From Candidimonas humi (GTDB taxonomy: Bacteria; Pseudomonadota; Gammaproteobacteria; Burkholderiales; Burkholderiaceae_B): 64,000 nt of DNA. A program made the translations under genes and the position numbers. The stretch covers positions 124,001 through 188,000 of the forward strand of contig NZ_JAHTBN010000007.1 of the NCBI RefSeq assembly GCF_019166065.1, written 5' to 3'. Below, in pieces: positions 1 through 8,241 of the stretch; the stretch's first letter is position 1, and each line of letters begins with the position of its first letter. The notes beneath the pieces were generated by a model that worked only from the letters and a program-made list of their open reading frames with translations, did no database searches and was not told where the DNA came from.

Positions 1-1218
1 GGGCTGGTGACACTGCTGGTGATCGTGGCGCTGTCGATCTGGGGCAATCGCCGCGTCAAGCTGGCTGCGCTGCTGGCGGGACTGCTGGCCGGCGTGCTGC
101 TGGCCGCCGTGCTGGGCAAGCTGCGCGGCCTGGGCATGCTGGCCCGGTCGCCGATGCTGGCGCTGCCGCATATACACCTGCCCAATCTCTCCGTGGACCC
201 GGCCGCCCTGGCCGCGGTCGCGCTGGTAGCCCTGATGTCGCAGCTCGACTCCCTGGGCACCGTGGTGCTGATGCACAAGATGAACGACGCCGACTGGCGC
301 CGTCCGGACATGCGGCTGGTGGGCCGCGGGATGCGCGCCTCCGGCCTGGGCAATCTGCTGGCTTCTTTCCTGGGCTCGTACCCCACCGGCATGTCGTCGG
401 CCAACCTGGCCCTGTGCCACATCAGCCGCTCGACGTCGCGCCGGATAGGGCTCGTGACGGCGCTGCTGCTGGCGATCAGCGCCTTTCTGCCGCAAGTGGC
501 GCTGGGCCTGACCCTGGTCCCCACGTCCGTGGTGGGCGCCATCGAGGTATACGCGGCCGCCTACCTGGTGGTGTCGGGCATCGAACTGATTTCGTCGCGC
601 GCCCTGGACGCGCGCGGCATCTTCATGATCGGCCTGTCGTTCGTGGCCGGCCTGGGCGTGATGGTGCTGCCCCAACTGGCCGAGCTGGCGCCGCCTGCGC
701 TGCGCTTCATGGCCCGCAACGGCATCATTACCGGCGGCATCACGGCTATCGTGCTGAACGCGATATTCCGCCTCGGCACCTCGCGGCGAGCCACGCTGGC
801 GATCGCCGAGCCCAGCCATACCGAGCGCATGCGGCGCATCGTCGAATTCGTGGAATCGAACGGCGCGCACTGGAGCGCGCGCCGCGATGTCGTGCGGCGC
901 GCCGCGCAGGCCATGCTGGAAGGCGCCGAGGCGCTCGAGGCTGCCGGCCAGGGCCGGCGCCTGGCGCAGATATCGGGCAGCTTCGATGAATTCAACCTGG
1001 ACTTCGAGCTGCTGTACGAAGGGCCTGCGCTGCTGCTGGAATCAGCGCCCAGGCACAATGCCGCCGGGCTGCTGGATATGCAGGACGAAGAATTCCAGAA
1101 TGCCGTCGGGCTGGCGCTGGCCAGCGTGTCGCACGTCCTGCTCAAGAGGCTGGCCGACCGGGTAACCAGCGGCACGCGCGGCCAGCTTTCTTATCTGCGC
1201 CTGCACTTCAGCCACTGA
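1..1218 (+). CDS. NCS2-type (xanthine/uracil family) permease with C-terminal ATPase-like domain, 5' truncated
   Basis: The frame is open to the left edge, so the gene starts upstream of the window; the GTG at 7 is not the real start. About 260 visible residues form hydrophobic membrane segments of the kind found in the C-terminal half of nucleobase:cation symporters (NCS2), including a conserved stretch around SYPTGMSSAN. After the last membrane segment a hydrophilic domain of about 135 residues follows (FDEFNLDFELLYEG, then LADRVTSG and a final LRLHFSH). This resembles a degenerate GHKL/HATPase fold; its Asn box is not clearly conserved. NCS2 permeases normally end soon after the last helix, so this is a fusion. 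The next genes are a STAS protein and an RsbW-like HATPase, which fits a role in partner-switching signalling. Substrate unknown. The family call is fairly safe; the ATPase-like reading of the tail is inference. Confidence 0.75.
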   Translation, partial: GLVTLLVIVALSIWGNRRVKLAALLAGLLAGVLLAAVLGKLRGLGMLARSPMLALPHIHLPNLSVDPAALAAVALVALMSQLDSLGTVVLMHKMNDADWRRPDMRLVGRGMRASGLGNLLASFLGSYPTGMSSANLALCHISRSTSRRIGLVTALLLAISAFLPQVALGLTLVPTSVVGAIEVYAAAYLVVSGIELISSRALDARGIFMIGLSFVAGLGVMVLPQLAELAPPALRFMARNGIITGGITAIVLNAIFRLGTSRRATLAIAEPSHTERMRRIVEFVESNGAHWSARRDVVRRAAQAMLEGAEALEAAGQGRRLAQISGSFDEFNLDFELLYEGPALLLESAPRHNAAGLLDMQDEEFQNAVGLALASVSHVLLKRLADRVTSGTRGQLSYLRLHFSH

Positions 1219-1367
1219 ACGGACGCCGCGCCGCAAGCGGGATATTGCCGGCTTGGTGCGGCCGGCATCGGCGCCGAGGCTGCGGCGCCGGTGGCGCGCT
1301 TGTGCATGGGAATTGAAACGGCCGCAGAAATGCGGCCCGCTGCGGGGGCGTGGCCCCCCGGAATGGC

Positions 1368-1706
1368 TTAGCCTGCGAGCTTGCCCAGGGCTGCGGCGCG
1401 GTCCGGCACCACCGTGAGTATCGACAGAAAGCCGCTGATCTCGAACACTTCGGTCACGTTCGGCTGCAGGCCGCACAGCACCAGTTGCCCGGAATTCTGC
1501 TTCAGGCGCTTGGCCAGCATCAGCACTACTCGCAGGCCGGCGCTGGAAATGTAGTCGAGCTGGGACAAGTCCAGCACGCAACGCCGTTCTTCCTTGCCTA
1601 TGGCCGCCAGCAGCCCGGCCTCGACTTCGGAAGCATTGGCGCTATTGACCTGGCCAGCCACGGACACGACCTGGACCTCGCCGATTTTTTCGCTTGAAAG
1701 ACTCAT
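1368..1706 (-). CDS. STAS-domain anti-sigma factor antagonist
   Basis: A 112-residue single STAS domain. It contains the phospho-acceptor region DLSQLDYISSAGLRV, with the serine pair expected in SpoIIAA/RsbV-type antagonists. In that family, phosphorylation by an HATPase anti-sigma kinase is reversed by a SpoIIE-type phosphatase. Both partner types are encoded nearby (1934-2380 and 6226-8241). The ATG at 1706 is chosen because the 27 codons upstream come from the AT-rich intergenic region and look non-coding. No strong Shine-Dalgarno is visible. It is convergent with the permease gene and divergent from the HATPase gene. The family call is confident; pairing with these particular neighbours is inferred. 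Confidence 0.88.
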   Translation of the reverse strand: MSLSSEKIGEVQVVSVAGQVNSANASEVEAGLLAAIGKEERRCVLDLSQLDYISSAGLRVVLMLAKRLKQNSGQLVLCGLQPNVTEVFEISGFLSILTVVPDRAAALGKLAG

Positions 1707-1769
1707 AGACAAACCATAGAGGTGAAGAATGAAGTGATTACTGTATTGTAATTCACTGTAATTAATTAT

Positions 1770-1798
1770 TTCGCATTTTGGCGACAAAATAATATAAT
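1770..1798 (+). promoter_or_regulatory. Putative sigma-70 promoter for the HATPase-alr operon
   Basis: TTCGCA at 1770-1775 and a perfect TATAAT at 1793-1798 are separated by 17 bp. They lie in an AT-rich stretch (about 1720-1805) that stands out from the GC-rich coding DNA. The promoter reads towards the HATPase gene starting at 1934; the STAS gene is transcribed the other way. Confidence 0.5.
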
Positions 1799-1933
1799 AC
1801 GCGACAAACCTGCCGGTGGCACAGCACGCTTTGCGACACTATTCATACGTCGGGCAGGCGCGCATCGCGGCAGCCGCGTAACCCGCCTCCAGAGGCGTTG
1901 TTTGATTCGGCGGACGACGCCCGGCCTACACCT

Positions 1934-2380
1934 ATGCAGACACTTGCCTCTCTGACCTTGCCCCCCGGACCCGACGCAGTAGCCCAGGCGCTGGACTGGC
2001 TGGAAACGGTGGGCGGCCAGGCCCAATGGCCCATGCGCACGACCTTCAAGCTCAGCCTGTGCCTGGACGAAGCACTCAGCAATATCGTCATGTACGGCTT
2101 CCAGGACACGGCAGCCGCTGCCGGCCCGGGCAATATCAGGCTCGTCGTGCACCAGGACGCCCAGCATATCCTGCTCGACATCTTCGACAACGGCATGCCG
2201 TTCGATCCCACCCAGAAGATGCCGCGCGACCTCGACAACTCCCTCGAAGAAGCGGAAATCGGCGGCCACGGCCTGCGCCTGATGCGGCATTACCTGCTCG
2301 ACATCGCCTACCAGCGCAGCGGCGAAGAAAACCACCTGCGCATGACGGCAGGGCCCGAAGCCGAAGCGGGCGCGGCATGA
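1934..2380 (+). CDS. RsbW/SpoIIAB-like anti-sigma regulatory factor (serine kinase, HATPase)
   Basis: A 148-residue single-domain GHKL ATPase. The N-box (DEALSNIVMYGF, with the Mg-binding Asn), the G1 box (DNGMPFDP) and the G2-like glycine motif (GGHGLRLM) are all in order. Members of this family bind a partner (often a sigma factor or other effector) and phosphorylate a STAS antagonist. The ATG at 1934 is preferred; a TTG at 1898 would add 12 residues. The stop codon overlaps the next start (ATGA at 2377-2380), so it is probably translationally coupled to the alanine racemase gene. No sigma factor gene lies nearby, so the output of the switch is unknown. Confidence 0.88.
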   Translation: MQTLASLTLPPGPDAVAQALDWLETVGGQAQWPMRTTFKLSLCLDEALSNIVMYGFQDTAAAAGPGNIRLVVHQDAQHILLDIFDNGMPFDPTQKMPRDLDNSLEEAEIGGHGLRLMRHYLLDIAYQRSGEENHLRMTAGPEAEAGAA

Positions 2381-3537
2381 AAATCCTGCAGCCTGCCGCC
2401 TCGCAGCCGCAGGCTCGCACCCACGTGGTGCCGCAAGGCACCGTGGCCATCATCGACAAGCAAGCGGTAGCCTATAACCTCGACAGCCTGCGCCATCGGC
2501 TCGACCAGGCAGGCCGGCGCAACGGCCCGCGCCTGTGGGCCGTGGTCAAGGCCGACGCATATGGCCACACGCTGGCGCATGTGCTGGGCGGCCTCGCACG
2601 AGCCGACGGGCTCGCGGTGCTCGAACTGGAAGAAGCCCACCTGTGCCGCGCCATGGGCTGGCGCAAGCCCATACTGATCATGCACGCGCGCTATACCGCG
2701 GCCGACCTGTCCGACCCCGGCCTCGCGCCGCTGCACGTCATCGTCGACAGCGAAGACCAGTTGCGCGAACTGGAAACGCTGGCGCAGCGCCCCGGGCCTC
2801 ACGCATGGCTGCGCTACAGCGGCTGCCTGAATCATTCGGGCTTCCCGGCCCGCACATATCGCGCAGCCTACGCCAGGCTGCACAAGCTGCTGCAGGCCGG
2901 CCGCCTGTCGGGGCTAGGCTTGCTGCAACACTATGCGCGCGCCGAAGAAGCCGAACACATGCGCGAAGAACGGCGCGATTTCGAAGCCGTCTTCGCCGGC
3001 CTGCCCGGCCCGCGCTGCACCGAAAACTCGGCGGCCCTGCTGTCGGACCCGGACTACGCCGGCAGCGGCGACTGGGTGCGCAGCGGCATCGCCCTCTACG
3101 GCATCAGCCCGCTGGCCGGAGTCGACGGCCGGGGCCTGGGGCTGCTGCCGGCCATGACACTGAGCGCGCCCATACACGGCGTACAGCCGCTCGCGGCCGG
3201 CGCCCCGCTGGGCTATGGCGCAACCTTCCAGGCCGCACGCGACCTGCGCGTGGGGCTGGTGCATTGCGGCTACGCCGACGGCTACCCGCGCAATCTCGTG
3301 GCCGCGGGCACAGTGCTGGTGCAGGGGCGCGCCTGCCGCATCATCGGCCGCATCTCGATGGACACCATCACCATAGATCTCAGCGACATCCCGCAAGCGG
3401 GCCCGGGCACCCAGGCCGTGCTTTGGGGGCACGAGGCACTCAGCATAGAATCCGTGGCCCTCAGTGCCGGCACCATCCCCGCGCAGCTATGTGTCGGGGT
3501 GACCGGCCGCGTGCCGCGCATCGCCGCGGCCGCTTAG
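2377..3537 (+). CDS. alr: Alanine racemase-family PLP enzyme with altered active-site segment
   Basis: A 386-residue fold-type III PLP enzyme. The N-terminal barrel carries the PLP-lysine motif VVKADAYGH. Further on are NSAALLS, the VRSGIALYG motif, the catalytic-tyrosine loop CGYADGYPRN and the substrate-contact motif RISMDT. The family interconverts L- and D-alanine for peptidoglycan. The segment that usually reads LK.DTGM.R.G here reads LRYSGCLNHSGF. By alignment with the Geobacillus enzyme, the carbamylated Lys129 becomes Arg and the PLP-contacting Arg136 becomes His. Activity or specificity could therefore differ; it may be a second, specialised racemase. The ATG overlaps the HATPase stop by 4 bp. 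It ends convergent with the sensor-transporter gene. Confidence 0.85.
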   Translation: MKILQPAASQPQARTHVVPQGTVAIIDKQAVAYNLDSLRHRLDQAGRRNGPRLWAVVKADAYGHTLAHVLGGLARADGLAVLELEEAHLCRAMGWRKPILIMHARYTAADLSDPGLAPLHVIVDSEDQLRELETLAQRPGPHAWLRYSGCLNHSGFPARTYRAAYARLHKLLQAGRLSGLGLLQHYARAEEAEHMREERRDFEAVFAGLPGPRCTENSAALLSDPDYAGSGDWVRSGIALYGISPLAGVDGRGLGLLPAMTLSAPIHGVQPLAAGAPLGYGATFQAARDLRVGLVHCGYADGYPRNLVAAGTVLVQGRACRIIGRISMDTITIDLSDIPQAGPGTQAVLWGHEALSIESVALSAGTIPAQLCVGVTGRVPRIAAAA

Positions 3538-3640
3538 CGCCGCATCCGTCCGTCGCCCGCGCGGCTCCTTCTTCAGGCGAATACCAGCCCCGACAGGCCG
3601 GCCGATTGCGATCGGCCGATGCCCGCCACATGGACAGGCC

Positions 3641-6094
3641 CTAGGCCGGCGCGCCGCGCAATGGCGCGCATACCATGAAGGCCAGCGTGGCCACCAGGTA
3701 CAAGGCGCCGGTAACCGCCAGGCCGCCCGAGATTCCCACCGAAGCGAACAAGGCGCCCACCGCCAGGGGACCCAGCATTTGCCCGAACTTGTCGGCCGCG
3801 CGCATCACGCTGGTGGCGCCGCCCGCCCCGTAGCGCTGCACGTGGTCCAGAGACAGCATGTAGGCTGTCTGGGCGCCGCCCGCCAGGCAACTGGCCAGCG
3901 CCAGCAAGACGACCGCCAGCCCCGCGGCGACGACGCCGCTGGCGAAATACAGGCTGAGCAGGCCGGCACTGCCGACCAGGCCGCCCGCGGCTATCCAGTA
4001 TTTCTTGTAGGCGCTGTGGTCGGCCAGCCTGCCCATGTAGGGCCCGACATAGATCACGCAAAAGCCATACAGCATCAGGATGCGCCCGACGGTCGCCGCG
4101 CTGGCGTGGTAAGTCTCCATGTACAAGGGCAGCGCATAAGTAAGCAGGCCAACCTGGGCAATGGAGAAAGGCACTACGCAGCCCAGCAGCAGCATGCCGA
4201 AATCGCGGGTCGCGAGCAGCTCGCGCAGCGCCTTCCAGGAACGCACCACCGGCCCGGCCACCACTTGTGAAGCTTTTTGCACCCCGGCCACATGGCGATA
4301 CGGCCACATCAGTGTGAACACGCCCAGCGCCGGCAGCGCCAGCAACACTGCGCCGGCGACGAATACCGCCACGGGCCCGAGCTGCTGCATCAGCATGGCG
4401 CCCACCGCCGCCCCCGACAGGTGGCCGGCGAACAGCCCGGCTATGACCAGGGCCATGTTGCGGCCGCGGTAGGCCGCCGGACTGCGGATCACGATGAAGC
4501 CCTGCAGACCCATCCAGGTAAGCCCGTAGCCCAGCCCCACCAGCCCGCGCGCGACGATGAAAGTCGGCAGCGAGCCGGCCAGGGCGCAGGCCAGGTTGCC
4601 GGCCACCGACACCAGCAGCCCGGTCAGTACCGGGAACTGCCAGCCGCGGCGATCGCTCAGGCGTCCGGCCAGCAGCGCCGTCAGCAGGCCGCAGGCCATT
4701 TCCGCCGCGATGGGCAGCGCCATGAGCAGCGCGCCCTGCCCCGGCGCGTCGCCCAGCAGGCTGCGCGCATAGATGGGCAGGAAACTCAGGGGCAGCGCCA
4801 TCGCAAACAAGAAACCGAACATCACGGGGCGCACGATCGCCCCCACCTTGGAAGGATCGTCCAGCCCCGCCGGATCACCCGGCACGTCCTGCACGCGCAC
4901 CGAGAAGGCGCGATCCATCAACAGGTTCAGCAGCAGCAGCAATTCTATGGCGGCCACGAGCGCCACGGCCACGACGGTGGCGGCATCCAGGACCCGCGCA
5001 CGGATGCCCGCGGCCAGCAGGCGCGGGTCGAGCAATACCTGCAGCGACGCCAGCGTCGGGCCCGAACCCTGCGCCTTGAGCGGAAACGCCAGGGTGTCAT
5101 CGGGCTCGGCGGCCGTGGCGCCCGCCACCGGCATGGCGCCGCGCGCATTGGCGCGATTCAGCAGCCGCCCTTGCGCATCGACCAGGCGCAGCTCGGAGAT
5201 GACGGGAAAGGCCGAGGCCAGCCGCGCCATGGGCTGCTCTACGCCGCGCAGGTGCGTGGGGGCGATGCCGTAGCCCAGTACCCGATCGAGCGAGGCCTGC
5301 AGCCCCTGGGCCAGCACCTGGGTATTGTCGCGGGTGACGCGGACCCAGACGGTACGGAAGGTGTGTATGGTGTAGGCCGCATAGACCCCCTGGGCCAGCA
5401 TCAGGACCAGCAGCGGCACCAGCATGCGGGACCTGCCTGCGGACGCCACCTCGTGCAGGGGCATCACGTAGCGGAAGACCAGCGCCAGGACTATCGCGGC
5501 GCACAGGGTCGAAAGACCCAGCACCGCCAGATTGTCGAGCATGAGCGAACTCTGGCGCATGTCCTGCGGGCGCACCTGCAATATCACGGCGCCCTGCAAG
5601 CCGCCGCCGTCGCGCATCAGGGGCACGGCCACGCGGATGCCCTGCGCGTCCGCCTGGTGCACGCTGCCCGCGGCCGCCGTGCCGGCGCGGCCCTGGCCCC
5701 GCCCGTCGGCCACGGCCGACCGTAGGTCTTGCAGCAGCGCCCCGGCCTGAGGCGGAGTGCCGACCGAGGTCAGCACCTGGCCGCCGGCCAGCACCACGCT
5801 GGCGCCCGACAGGTCGGGGATGCGCCGGCGCAGGTCGTCGAGCATGCCCGACAGGCCGAAGAATTGCGCCAGCGGCTTGCCCAGCCGCATGCCCGTCTGG
5901 ATTTGCTCGGAGGTCTGGCGCGCCAGCAATTCGACGCGCCCGGCGGTGTTGTCGATGATCTGGCGATTGAGCGCGGACAGGCTCAGCGCCCCGATCAGGC
6001 CCTGGGCCAACAGCAATACCAGCATGCAGGCCAGCAATACGTCGCGCAGAGGATGGCGACGCTTTTTTACTTCCGACACAGAATCGTTCTTCAT
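3641..6094 (-). CDS. MFS transporter fused to an N-terminal membrane-bound periplasmic sensor half
   Basis: 817 residues, about twice the usual MFS length. After a basic N-terminus (KKRRHP) comes a first membrane helix (about residues 18-40), then a periplasmic-looking stretch to about 180. Two more helices follow, then a second extracytoplasmic segment to about 330 and a helix near 350-380. Only then does a 12-helix MFS core begin (about 415-817), with the cytoplasmic-loop motif GRLSDRRGW. The two soluble segments resemble Cache-like ligand-sensing regions, although I cannot assign a family. The ATG at 6094 is chosen over an upstream frame opening at 6226 because that extension runs through the AT-rich divergent promoter region. 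It is divergent from the SpoIIE phosphatase gene, which suggests shared control. Transport substrate unknown. Confidence 0.8.
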   Translation of the reverse strand: MKNDSVSEVKKRRHPLRDVLLACMLVLLLAQGLIGALSLSALNRQIIDNTAGRVELLARQTSEQIQTGMRLGKPLAQFFGLSGMLDDLRRRIPDLSGASVVLAGGQVLTSVGTPPQAGALLQDLRSAVADGRGQGRAGTAAAGSVHQADAQGIRVAVPLMRDGGGLQGAVILQVRPQDMRQSSLMLDNLAVLGLSTLCAAIVLALVFRYVMPLHEVASAGRSRMLVPLLVLMLAQGVYAAYTIHTFRTVWVRVTRDNTQVLAQGLQASLDRVLGYGIAPTHLRGVEQPMARLASAFPVISELRLVDAQGRLLNRANARGAMPVAGATAAEPDDTLAFPLKAQGSGPTLASLQVLLDPRLLAAGIRARVLDAATVVAVALVAAIELLLLLNLLMDRAFSVRVQDVPGDPAGLDDPSKVGAIVRPVMFGFLFAMALPLSFLPIYARSLLGDAPGQGALLMALPIAAEMACGLLTALLAGRLSDRRGWQFPVLTGLLVSVAGNLACALAGSLPTFIVARGLVGLGYGLTWMGLQGFIVIRSPAAYRGRNMALVIAGLFAGHLSGAAVGAMLMQQLGPVAVFVAGAVLLALPALGVFTLMWPYRHVAGVQKASQVVAGPVVRSWKALRELLATRDFGMLLLGCVVPFSIAQVGLLTYALPLYMETYHASAATVGRILMLYGFCVIYVGPYMGRLADHSAYKKYWIAAGGLVGSAGLLSLYFASGVVAAGLAVVLLALASCLAGGAQTAYMLSLDHVQRYGAGGATSVMRAADKFGQMLGPLAVGALFASVGISGGLAVTGALYLVATLAFMVCAPLRGAPA

Positions 6095-6225
6095 AGCAGA
6101 CCCGCACCACAATCGCACACCGGGCCACCTCCTGTAGACTAATTCCCGCAATATTAATTTACAATCCAAGACAAAAGTACACTTTCGGGCATTCAAGCCC
6201 GCAACTTTCCGGTCGAACTCCCCCA
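6095..6225. promoter_or_regulatory. Divergent promoter region between sensor-transporter and SpoIIE phosphatase genes
   Basis: 131 bp with an AT-rich core (about 6135-6185, containing AATATTAATTTACAATCC) between divergent starts at 6094 and 6226. It must hold the 5' signals for both genes. I found no well-spaced consensus -35/-10 pair in it. Confidence 0.45.
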
Positions 6226-8241
6226 ATGCGACTGACTTCGCTGCGCAGCAAAATCTTCCTGCTGGTCGGCCTGACGCTGCTGGTCAGCGCCATAGCGGTC
6301 ATGCTCGTCACGGAACACGATGTGCGCCAGACCGTCGTCGCCAGCGAGCGGCTGGCCGTCAGGAATGTCCTGAACCTGCTGTTGCGCGACAGCGACGCCC
6401 GCTGGGGCAGCCTGCTCAACGACAAGATCACCACGGTGCGCGCCGACCGCAAGCAAATGGTCGAACAGGGAGACCTGATCCGCTCGGTGCTGAACATGTA
6501 CGCAGGCCAGGTCGCCCGCAAGGAACTGAGCGTCGACCAGGCCCAGCGGCTGGCAAGACAATGGATAGACCAGCTCTTCAAGGGCAGGGAACGCTTCAGC
6601 TTCGTCTTCGGCCCCGACCTCACGGTCATCGCCAGCGGCAACGGCAAGCTGCGCGGCGCCAGCCTGGCTGGCATCAAAGACTTCAAGGGCCACGCGCTCG
6701 CCTCCGCCGCCTACCAGGAATCGCGCACCAGCGGGCAAAGCTTCGCCCTCTATCGCTGGCCGCAGAACGGCAAGGGCTCGGGCGAACTGCGCTACGCCTA
6801 TTTCGCCTATTTCCAGCCCTGGGACTGGGTCTACGCCATCACCGACAATGCCCGCGAGGTAGTCAAGCAGTTCGACGTGCGGCGCAAAGAAATGGAACAC
6901 GCCATCGGCCAAACGCTCGAATCCCTGCGCCTGGCGCAATCGGGCTTCGCCTTCATCGCCGCCGACGACGGCACGCTGGTCGCCCCCCTGCCCAAGCCCA
7001 ATACCGGGTTGCTGCAGGAACGCGACGCCGGTTCCGACAAGACGCTGCACGACTTGCTGCGCGCCATTCCACCCGACGGACGGATCTCCTCGTTCCAGTT
7101 CGACGGCACCGGCAAGGACCCTTGGGAAATCACGGCGGCCTATTTCAAGCCGCTCAAATGGACCATCGTGGCCGCGGTGCCCACGCACGACCTGACCGCC
7201 GCGGCCATAAAGCTGCGCAACCGCCTGGCCTGGGTGTTCCTGGTGGTGCTGGTGGCGTCGCTGGCGGTCGCCTGGGCGCTGTCCACGCGCATCTCGCGGC
7301 CGCTGCGCCAACTGACCGACTTCGCGCGCAAGCTGCCCGAGCAAGACCTGAGCACGGCCGCTCCCATACCCGAGCACATCTCCCGGCTGCCCAAAGACCA
7401 GCCCGACGAGGTCGGGCGCCTGGCGGCCACCTTCATCTTCATGGACCAGCAACTGCGCGAGAAGATCGCCCGGCTGGTGCAGGAAACCTCCAGCCGCGAA
7501 CGCTTCGAAAGCGAACTGAACATCGCCCACAGCATCCAGATGGGCCTGCTGCCCGTGCCGCTGGAAGGCGAAGTTCTGCGCAAGATCGACCTGCACGCCA
7601 CCATGATTCCCGCCAAGGAAGTCGGCGGCGATCTCTATGACTACTTCATACTGCCCGATGGCAGGCTGTGCTTCGCCATCGGCGATGTGTCCGACAAGGG
7701 CGTGCCCGCCGCCCTGTTCATGGCGGTCACGCGCACCCTGATCCGCGCTTCGGCCGAGGACGAGACCGATCCCGCGCTCATCATGGAACGCGTCAACAAC
7801 CGCCTGTCCGAGAACAACCCCAACCTGATGTTCGTCACCTTGCTGCTGGCGGTGCTTGACCTGGACAGCGGCGAGCTGGCGTGGTGCAATGCCGGCCATC
7901 TGCCCCCCTGCGTGCTGGGCACCGACGGCGCCATGCGCATGCTCACAGGCCGCAGCGGCCCGGCCTGCGGGGTGCAAGAAGACATACCCTACAAAGGCTT
8001 TGTTTCCACGCTCGAGCCCGGCGAGATCTTCGTGGGCTACACGGACGGCGTCACCGAGGCCATGGACCCCGACAACAAACAGTATGAAGAGGCGCGCATG
8101 GTCCGCCTGCTGACCGAACAAAAGCCTGCCGACGCACAGGCCGCCACCGCTGCGCTGCTGCACGACATCCGTACCTTCGTCCGGGGCGCGGAACAATCGG
8201 ACGACATCACGCTGATCGCCGTCAAGAGGTTCACGCCATGA
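6226..8241 (+). CDS. Membrane Cache/HAMP/SpoIIE-type PP2C serine phosphatase
   Basis: 671 residues. An N-terminal helix (about 8-28) is followed by a large periplasmic region (about 30-325) with two Cache-like segments (FVFGPDLTVIASG; later AYFKPLKWTIVAAVP). A second helix (about 335-355) leads into a HAMP domain (STRISRPLRQLTDFA) and a C-terminal PP2C/SpoIIE domain (about 430-668). Metal-binding motifs are present: GGDLYDYF, GDVSDKGVPAA, GYTDGVTEA and SDDITL. Such proteins dephosphorylate STAS antagonists in response to an external signal. The stop codon overlaps the start of the following binding-protein gene, which suggests the two work together, the binding protein possibly presenting the ligand. 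The STAS and HATPase genes lie 4 kb away. Confidence 0.9.
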   Translation: MRLTSLRSKIFLLVGLTLLVSAIAVMLVTEHDVRQTVVASERLAVRNVLNLLLRDSDARWGSLLNDKITTVRADRKQMVEQGDLIRSVLNMYAGQVARKELSVDQAQRLARQWIDQLFKGRERFSFVFGPDLTVIASGNGKLRGASLAGIKDFKGHALASAAYQESRTSGQSFALYRWPQNGKGSGELRYAYFAYFQPWDWVYAITDNAREVVKQFDVRRKEMEHAIGQTLESLRLAQSGFAFIAADDGTLVAPLPKPNTGLLQERDAGSDKTLHDLLRAIPPDGRISSFQFDGTGKDPWEITAAYFKPLKWTIVAAVPTHDLTAAAIKLRNRLAWVFLVVLVASLAVAWALSTRISRPLRQLTDFARKLPEQDLSTAAPIPEHISRLPKDQPDEVGRLAATFIFMDQQLREKIARLVQETSSRERFESELNIAHSIQMGLLPVPLEGEVLRKIDLHATMIPAKEVGGDLYDYFILPDGRLCFAIGDVSDKGVPAALFMAVTRTLIRASAEDETDPALIMERVNNRLSENNPNLMFVTLLLAVLDLDSGELAWCNAGHLPPCVLGTDGAMRMLTGRSGPACGVQEDIPYKGFVSTLEPGEIFVGYTDGVTEAMDPDNKQYEEARMVRLLTEQKPADAQAATAALLHDIRTFVRGAEQSDDITLIAVKRFTP

